From contig BDSI01000042.1 of NCBI GenBank assembly GCA_003117195.1, forward strand, positions 198,986-262,985: a stretch of DNA of 64,000 nucleotides, written 5' to 3'. The position numbers and the translations under genes are program-made. Below are positions 56,714-64,000 of this stretch, in pieces; position 1 is the stretch's first letter; every line of letters begins with the position of its first letter. The notes under the pieces were generated by a model. The model did not search any database. It saw only the letters and a program-made list of their open reading frames with translations, and was not told the DNA's origin. This DNA is from Eudorina sp. 2006-703-Eu-15. Taxonomy: Eukaryota > Chlorophyta > Chlorophyceae > Chlamydomonadales > Volvocaceae.

Positions 56714-59133
56714 ATGTCGCCGCGCCTGGGGAGGCCTTCTCGGGGACTCGGGAGCAGGACGACAGCGCTGCTCCTCGTTTCCCTGACCCTCGCGTGCTGC
56801 CTTGGACCCAACGGTAAGACGACGTTGCTAAGCCACCTTATCACCACGCAAGCTCTAGCCATCTTGTAGGTTCGCCTCGCCAGGCACCTAGAACACCCAA
56901 GGCAATATGTGTGGGCCACGATACGCACGTTCGCATTTCAGCAGGATGGCTCATGCATCCGCCTGTGGGAATGTTGGTGGGTGCCGCTAGGGGCACTGGC
57001 GCAAGTGGAGCTCGTGGGGGCGATCAACACCGTCCGAGATTGGGGGAATAATCACATGTCGCATGGCAACCAAGGGAAGCAGGACCCGCCGCCGTCGCCG
57101 CAGCCGCCGTCGCGTCCGTCGGGGCCGCCGCCTTCCTTCTCGCCGCCTCCGACCTCACCACCCCCGCCGTCGCCGTCGCCGCCACCACCACCGCCGTCCC
57201 CGTCGCCGCCGTCCCCGTTGCCGCCATCTCCGTCGCCGCCTTCGCCGAGGCCACCGCGGCCGCCGGCCCCACCGCCGGCCCCGCCGCCCAAGCCCAGCTC
57301 TCCGCCTCCGCCGCCCCCGCCGCCTCCGCCCCCACCCCCAAGTAAGCCGGCACCTCGCCACGCATACGAATATGCCCACTACTTGTTTATATCTGTTACT
57401 GGGAGTTGAACAATATAAGTCATTACACGTGCTGCTAGATAGCTAGGGGCCGGCCTACCGTTCGCTGGGCGCATGTTCCCTTGCCGCTGCACCACGCACG
57501 GCTGGTGCCCATAGTCTGGCATCTCTTCATTGACACTTGGAGTCATGGCCAGAAAGTGTCGTACATATTGACCCCTTTGCGGGTTCATTCGGTGTAACAA
57601 TCCACAAAATGCTTGATAGCTAGGTGCAGCTGGATGTTGCAGCAACGGAACCCACAACGGAATCATCGGCGCTTACCAGGACGGATAGCCCCCGGTGCTT
57701 GGCGTCCTCATGAACATACACCGACGTCTGTTCGTCACACCAAACTCCCGCGGTAACGGACTACGATAACGAACGGCGGACACCCTACCTTGCGTGCCAA
57801 CCCACGTGACCACCCGCCCACGCACGTCCCCGTAACGCCCGCATTAATCCACATCCGTCCCGCAGACAAGCTCTTCCTGTCGTACAAGTACAGGCAGTAC
57901 TACTACATCGCCTCCACTCGCAAGTACACCTACAACGATGCCCAGCAATTCTGCAAGGACAAGGGCTACAAGCTGATCCCGTACAATGACTGGGACCTGC
58001 TGGGTAAGAGCGCGTGTGTGTGTGTGTGTGTGAGTGAGTGTGTGAGTGAGTGCGTGTGTGTGTTTGTGTGTGTGTGTGTATATGTGTGAATCGTTACATA
58101 TCTGCCGGGCCGACGCTGGCCGGGGGCGCTAACCCGCCCCATACGGGAGACCGCCGAAGCACTCTCCCCCGGATTCGGGGGAGAGGGGCGTAAGGGGCCT
58201 CTGTCCCCTCGCTCTCAACCAAGGGCGCGCGCCCGATCCCTGAGGATCGGTGACAGCTGTGCCCCCTCAAGGGATTGGGCGGAAGCCCATCCCGGGCGGT
58301 CTGCGCCTCGCAGTCCGCTGTTCAACCTCCTCAAGCCCTTGCAGCACCCAGGGCGCGTTCCTCAGCAATTCGGAGGCGCGCCCCTGCCCGGTGCGGTAAA
58401 ACTAGCCTGGTCCCGCGTCCCAACCTAATCGTACTAGCTAAGGTTGCACCATTCGGCAAGCCTGCCCGCCCAGCTGAGTCAGAGCGACGTCGCACACGTC
58501 AGGCCTTGCTGGGTCCGGGTATGCAGTCGGGCGCTCCATGATGGGGCTATGGTTTGCCCAAGGCAGCACATCACCACGTAAGCATCCCTGTCGTACACCC
58601 CTTCCCGTCGCGAGTGGCCCTCGCCGTGTGTGTGTGTGTGTCTGTATGTTTGGGTTGATGCGTCACGAGCGACAGCAGGGGCCGCGTGAACCCGAAGACC
58701 GGTGCCGTGTAACGCATTACCTTCCGGCGGCGTGTGAAGTGTGGCGCAGCAGCTGCGCCCAGGGACGCGAGTACGGCACTGATGGTGCTTAGGAAAACAC
58801 CCTCTGCTAGCTGTTGTATGTTGACGAGCAACGCCATGCATGCGGGCATTGTAGCCATCAGGTCGAGCCTTTCCTTCACATGGTCCCAGCAGCCACCCGA
58901 ACACCACCCGTGCGTGTCTGTCTGTCTGTCTGTCTGCGCGTGTTTGCGCTCACCGACCATTCGCAGCGCCGACCGCCAAGCTGTGCTACGACAACGGCAA
59001 GGGCTGCTGGGTCAAGGGCCAGGCGGGCGACTTCTGCCCCTACATCGACCCCAACGGCAACAAGGGGCCCTTCGCGCGGGCGTGCACCGAGAAGCACTTT
59101 GTGGTTTGCTACGGCACCAAAAAGCCGTACTAG
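56714..59133 (+). CDS. Secreted proline-rich protein with C-terminal C-type-lectin-like domain (gene C)
   Basis: Exons: 56714-56813, 56991-57341, 57866-58003 and 58967-59133 (stop TAG). Exon 1 is a signal peptide (TTALLLVSLTLACCLG). Exon 2 starts GALAQVELVG, aligning with the cleavage region of gene B (GALAQDDG), then gives an SPPPP rod shorter than in A and B with no visible frame break. The lectin-like module has RKYTYNDAQQFCKDKGYKLI in the 138-nt exon and GKGCWVKGQ, DPNGN and CTEKHFVVCYG in the last exon (167 nt, two codons longer than in A and B). The separate short proline exon of A and B is absent or fused. Predicted wall or matrix protein; ligand unknown. The acceptor of exon 2 (CTAG|GGGC) was chosen because it restores phase and the conserved ALAQ. 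Confidence 0.82.
58013..58086. repeat. (GT)n-type microsatellite in gene C intron
   Basis: TGTGTG/TGAGTG repeats start ten bases after the splice donor at 58003/58004. Confidence 0.85.
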
Positions 59134-62100
59134 TGATGTTCTGGCTGGGCACAATGTGGAGGACAGTAGTCGCCTACGCCGCGCGCGGGTGATCTCCCGC
59201 CGTACGTATGTATGGCGTGTGCGATGCGATGCGCGGTTGGATGGACGGCGCACCCTATCTGACCAGCGCACTAGCAAGTAACTACCGACCATGAGAACTG
59301 CTCGACTGCGCGTCGTTCAAGCGCATACGTACGTACGTGCGGTCACCTTCCCTGCTGTGATCTGAAGTGCCAGGTACGTACTGTGATAGTGAGCAAGCAA
59401 CCCACGCACGACTCCATCCACGGCTCCGCCGACGCAGCCGTCTATCTTGAGGGGAACTCAAGGCCGTACGTTGTAGTACTACTGCATCTAATCGTCCACG
59501 GTTTGCACGCGGCGTATGTGCTGCTCCCGTTGGAATTCCGTCGCGAGTCTTTCCATCCGCGGATGAGTGGGACGATAAGCGGCGGGCGAGGGTGGCATAC
59601 TTGGGGGCCCCGCACCATGTATGGCGTGAGGGTGGGTGGGTGGGTGGGTGGGTGGGTGGCTCTCCGCTGCAGGTTCATTGGATCCGAGGCATGAGAGGGA
59701 CGATAAGCGACGGGCGGTGGTTTTGGTGGTTGACAGATTGACTTGAGTGCGTGTATGCACCGGCAAGCTGAAGGCGTCTGTGTAATAAGCCGTCTGTGTT
59801 GACCGGCGTAAACTTGATTGCCAGACAGGATCGATGTCTGCGATTGTCTTGCCGCGTGAGCAGCTTCGGGTTATGTTTAGCAGTGATGAGAAACCCGCCC
59901 GAACCGCTGATGAGCCGAGGGTTGTGTGCTTGCGGCGGTGCAGGTGTGTGGTCGCGTGGGCAGCCGGGCAGCGATCTTGTCCCACGGTACGGTGCGATGT
60001 GTGTGTGCTGTATGTGCGACGAGGACCCTTTGCTGGTGTATGTATGTCCCGCCGCGGCGAGCCATGGCGTCTCACTACTGCGCTCATCAAGGCTGTCCAT
60101 CATCCAAACCGGTAAAAAAATGAACAAATGAACAACGTGAGTAATAATAGGGCAGACAGCACCGTGCGAGAACATGCACTGCACGGCCGCATGCATCGGC
60201 CACATCGGCGGCCACTAACTGCGGCGGCGAGCACTGAGTGGCCTATCGATGGGAACGAACCAAATAAACCAAGAACGCGATGCCTGTCGATGCGGGCATA
60301 GACTCAGAGTACAGATGGTGCCACAGCGGCTCGTACCCCGTCGCGAACCCGGCAGCCTGCTGCCGAGGGGCCGAAATCTTTCGCGCACCCACGTTCTGAC
60401 ATACAGCACGCAGGCGGCGATTGCCCCAGGTGCATTCCACACACTGAAATCCTCCTCATACATGAGCACAGCCCATGACACCTATGACATCCTCCACTGA
60501 CGCATTATTATGTTTCCAGGTATGCGGTTCACCACTCGGTTCCTCGCTATCATCAATTCATTTCCTGCATCATCGATGCACGGGTCGGAAGCCATTTTAG
60601 CTTGCGGGTCCATGCAACACCAGTCGCTGTTGCGGCGGCGGTTCGTTCCCACAATCACCTGAAAAGCACAACATGCCGGACGTAGACTGAACACATCCCT
60701 TGTGAGTGCCGCTCCCATCACTTCTCCATAACACACACGGGCGAGCTTCATTGCTCGCTAAACACACGTACGTACATACATGGGCATACACATACGTACG
60801 TACATACGACCCCACGTACGACATACAGGTGAGGAAGCCTCGGCTGTCGCCGTTGGCTGTCACAGATGACCCGCGGGGTCCGCTGTAACATCCTTAATAA
60901 TAATACACTGCCGCACAACCACAACAACGCAATCAAGCAAAGCAATCGCTCACACCCACCCACAGAGCTCCTCTTGCCTGCGCTTGACCTGCACCACGCG
61001 CAAGATTTACATCTCCGGCTATCGCTTAGATACAATCAAGGCCATCATCATCATGCATCCAAGCCAGTGGTCCCTATCCTTTACTTAGACAGGCATCTGC
61101 GCGCGCGGCTGCTACATCCGTTCGGTGCCCACCTAAGGGGGTTTGCCTGCTGTGTCTGAACGCACGACGTCTACTACGCGCACGAATAAATAAATGCGAC
61201 CGCGGTCCGTCCACGCCCCCAGATCTAGCTACCAGATCAGGCAGGCCAGCAGATCCCACACCCACCCCGCCGCTCGCAGTCGTCCACGCACCTGCCTGCA
61301 CAACAAGTTCATCATCACATACCCCACATCTGCGACACAACTGCGAAACAATACTCATCGCGCACAAGCAAGCAAGCTGCAGCGGACGATTGCCGCACAT
61401 GCATCACCGCACATACATATAATAAAACACCGCGCAACTGGCGCACACCACTGAAAGCATTGCGTAGCGCAACAAAACGAACGTAAGAAAATCCTTTTAG
61501 AAAAATATACATAAATCCCCATGCGGCGGTGCCCTGAAGGGCATCGGGAGTTTGAGGCGTGAAGGATGCCAGCAGACCGTGCCACGCCGGACGGAGCTGT
61601 TGCCCGTCATCATGTCGCCAGCAAGCACGGATGGCCACACACCGTCCACCACACGCTGCCCACTGTCGTCCACCGAACACCACCACGTTGCGGGCAGGTG
61701 AAATAATATATATATTTCCCAAATGCGCTCGTGCCGGCCGGGCTGCCACTGAGCTTACTTGTAACACGGCTCCGCTGCAGATCAAACGACTTGTTTGCAT
61801 CTAGTGTATGTGCATCACTATCAATCTGCAAAACGACACTATTATGGCGCTAACCAGCAGCTGTGATGCGGTCTCACAGTTCGCGACACGCCGGTCGGTG
61901 TTCGGGCGGCCACGAGGCGGGGGTGGACTCCTGGCGGCCCAGGCAGCAGGGGGCGAGCCCGGGGCCCCGCCAGCTGCGACCTGAGAGCCGGGACATTGGT
62001 CTCCCCAGTAGTTGGCCTCCGTCAGCGATCAAGCAGCAGCCAGGAAGTAAGTTACGGACGCGCTGCTTCTTCGACGCCAATCTATTTCTTGTGTACGCGC

Positions 62101-62223
62101 ACTTCTGCGCCTCGAGCGAGCGAGCGAGGCCTCATCAGGGATCTTGCCGCCGTCCCTCGCTCGCTCCCTCCCTGCCTGCAGCCCAGATCTTTCACAATCA
62201 GATGCCTCTATCCATCCTGCAGA
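59134..62223. other. Intergenic stretch between gene C and the cyclase
   Basis: No supported gene. It contains a GGGT microsatellite (59631-59658), many ACGTACGT runs (for example 59325-59340 and 60765-60805), and a copy of the dispersed 42-bp motif (60854-60895). It also holds a few open frames without domains. 3' untranslated regions of the convergent genes at both sides must lie here. Confidence 0.4.
60854..60895 (-). repeat. Dispersed motif copy c (42 bp)
   Basis: The reverse complement matches 19639-19680 with a single difference (CATCTGTGACAG against CATCGGTGACAG). It is flanked by unrelated sequence. Confidence 0.75.
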
Positions 62224-64000
62224 TCAGATCTCCCAGGCGAACTCCCAGGTCTCCTCGGGCACGGCGCGCATGGCCCACGGCGGGCTGCTAGTGGCGTCGG
62301 CGGCCTTGGGGGCAGCCGTAACGGCTGGGACGGCGGGCTGTGTGGTCGGCGTCGTCGCCGCTGCGGCTTCCGCGGTCAGCGCCGCGGCTCCGGGCCCGTT
62401 GAGCAGCACCCAAGTCCGCATGACGCCCTTGCCCTTCACCTGCAATGCAATCATGGAGGAGGTGCAGGTGCAGGTGCAGGCAGGTACGTGAGCTCCGTCC
62501 AGTAGCTAGGACGTACGGCATCGTTCCAGGCCAATCTTGTTGCTCGGGTTCGGACAGGCTGGATAACGGTCTTGAAAGGCAATTTATGGGGCTTTCACGG
62601 TCCGGCGCGCCGCTAGGTATTCGTCTATCGTTAAGGTAGACGGACCGTCCTTACAACGCCGGCCGCGCGAGGGGCTGAGTCTGCGGCCGCCCCAGCTCAG
62701 TCGGACCCCCGCACTCACCCAAACATACACCGCGGCTCAGTTCTCGCGGCTCATTTTTTTATACACCCACATACACCCACACACCTGGATGCTGCGCCGC
62801 TCGCCCCACTGCGCCCTCTCCTGAGGTCCCAGCTGCAGGTACGTGTCCTCAGTGATCTGCTCCATTCAGCACCCGTAGATAACGGAGGGTGTGATAGTGC
62901 GTAGATAGTGCGAGTGCGGGTAGGCGTCGACGGGGTGGAGAGGGAGTAGTTGCTTGGGCGGCAGATGTGCCAGCGCGCCCACAATCGGGCGCGTCCTTGC
63001 TTACAACCGGTGGAGGACAGCCAAGCAGGCATCAGCTGGGGAAATAAAAGGTGCCACATCGATAGTACCATACCAGCTCGTCCGAACCACACCAGCGCGC
63101 TTCCCCTGGAGTAGTCTTCCCGGCCCCAGGCCTCAAATGCGTTCACACCAGCCAGCAGCAGGCGTCCTGCCACACCCACACCCCACCCACCTGGATGCTT
63201 CCGGGGATACCCGTGGATTCCTGCGCGGTGTGGGGAGTAGTAACAGCAAGCAGCAGGAAAGATTTTTTATGCAATGGCGATGTCCGGGCGGGGTGACTGG
63301 AGCGGCGGGCGGCAAGGCGGGGTTCCTTGGTTTGCACATTCAGGACCTGCTGCTCTGCGGGTGATGCCATGGCGGTGCGCGCGTGAGCTGTGGCAGACAG
63401 GATTACCGTCCGCATGCAATGGAGGAGGAGGTAGCGGGGCATGGCCGGCAGTGTGGAGATTTCCTGTGGGGCCGCTGCCTCGCTCTCCCTGGCGGCGCTC
63501 CCTGGCGGCGCCGCCGCCACCACCTGCTCCGCGGCCCCCCGCCTCGCAGGTAGGCCCAGTTGCTGCCAAATAAAGCCCTGCCCGCGCAACGACGCTGCCA
63601 TCCATCCATCCCTTCGCTAGCTCCCCCAGCTCCCGACGTACGTAACCCCCTAGCTCCCTGGCTGCCCCCGCCCCTCCCCCGCGCACCATGCGGCTGGCAG
63701 TGTTGACGCAATCGCCGTAGAGCGTGAAGTGCGGACGTGTCTTGCCCACAATGCCTGCGTTGCCACCGGATCGGGATCCACCAAGCAGTTCGCAGGTAGG
63801 GCCATGATGACCGCAAATCGGAACTCACAGTAGTGGCAAAGCACGCTTGGACTGCTCTCAGCCGCTACGTAGTGAAGGCGGGAATGGGGCAGCTAGGACA
63901 GGTGGGTACTCGCCAACATCCACGCATGTCCACTGCCTCGCTTGTCCGCCCACATCCCCTATGGTGCTAGCCTCCCGGTCGGCCACCCACCTGACATGAC
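62224..64000 (-). CDS. Class III adenylate/guanylate cyclase, C-terminal half of the catalytic domain (continues beyond window)
   Basis: Exons on the minus strand, all in phase: >64000-63991, 63754-63687, 63220-63191, 62856-62785 and 62439-62224 (stop TGA). Joined landmarks are VMSG|IVGKTRPHFTLYGDCVN, TASRM|ESTGIPGSIQ, ITEDTYLQLG and VKGKGVMRTWVL. These are the class III signature around the transition-state Asn/Arg (VNTASRM) and the terminal VKGKG loop. The enzyme makes cAMP or cGMP from ATP or GTP; substrate-choosing residues lie outside the window. After the domain a 60-residue Ala/Pro/Thr-rich tail follows. Exons are very short (30-72 nt), as is common in these algal cyclases. Upstream metal-binding Asp, regulatory and membrane parts are not visible. 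Confidence 0.88.

Noticed and set aside
62144..62491. Plus-strand frame with Ala/Val-rich sequence and a downstream GTACGT donor
   Set aside because: It is the complement of the last cyclase exon, whose VKGKGVMRTWVL and phase with four other exons are decisive.

Overview
The window looks like nuclear DNA of a volvocine or chlamydomonad green alga. It is GC-rich and intron-dense, with GT..AG introns whose donors are often GTGCGT or GTACGT. It has hydroxyproline-rich (SPPPP)n wall-type proteins, a gametolysin-type metalloprotease carrying the volvocine QExxH zinc-site variant, and a class III nucleotide cyclase. Chromovirus-type Ty3/gypsy elements are also present. I saw no prokaryotic operons, CRISPR arrays or rRNA.

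Layout. 1-2781 (+) is the 3' part of a secreted proline-rich protein ending in a C-type-lectin-like domain (gene A). 2.8-8.7 kb holds direct repeats and a decayed Ty3/gypsy remnant with an inverted gag arm. 8.6-10.4 kb carries three tRNA-Ala-like sequences (one looks intact) and a 236-bp non-autonomous hAT element with an 8-bp target duplication. 10.9-13.5 kb (-) is a seven-exon gene of the cephalosporin-hydroxylase/rhamnosyl-O-methyltransferase (CmcI) family. 14.1-14.5 kb (-) is a small secreted coiled-coil ORF. 16455-20083 (+) is gene B, a paralogue of gene A. 23519-52900 (+) is a 15-exon secreted multidomain protein: peptidase M11, proline linker, cyanovirin-N-like, ricin-B-type beta-trefoil, proline linker and two PAN/apple domains. 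Its last coding exon is split by a 21,151-bp insertion (31550-52700) flanked by the 5-bp duplication ATAAC. 56714-59133 (+) is gene C, the third lectin-type paralogue. 62224-64000 (-) is the 3' half of a nucleotide cyclase that runs off the window.

The insertion is the most striking object. It is not one retrotransposon but a multimer of the same chromovirus-type element: a truncated LTR, a full reverse-strand copy with its 3' LTR, a second copy head-to-head with it, and a third copy head-to-tail with the second and ending in a complete 538-bp LTR. All sit inside one target-site duplication. The joints lie in the last bases of the LTR or at a truncation. In every copy gag and pol are separated by a UAG. 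In the one copy without intervening indels, this UAG is in frame with pol. Pol begins with a domain resembling phage-type N6-adenine methyltransferases. Copies differ almost only in G/C homopolymer lengths, so consensus sequencing error is a real possibility.

Biologically the host genes share an extracellular-matrix theme. There are three secreted Pro-rich lectin-like proteins, one secreted lectin-decorated metalloprotease, and a possible sugar-modifying CmcI-family enzyme. That shared role is an inference from domain content; nothing in the sequence proves co-regulation.
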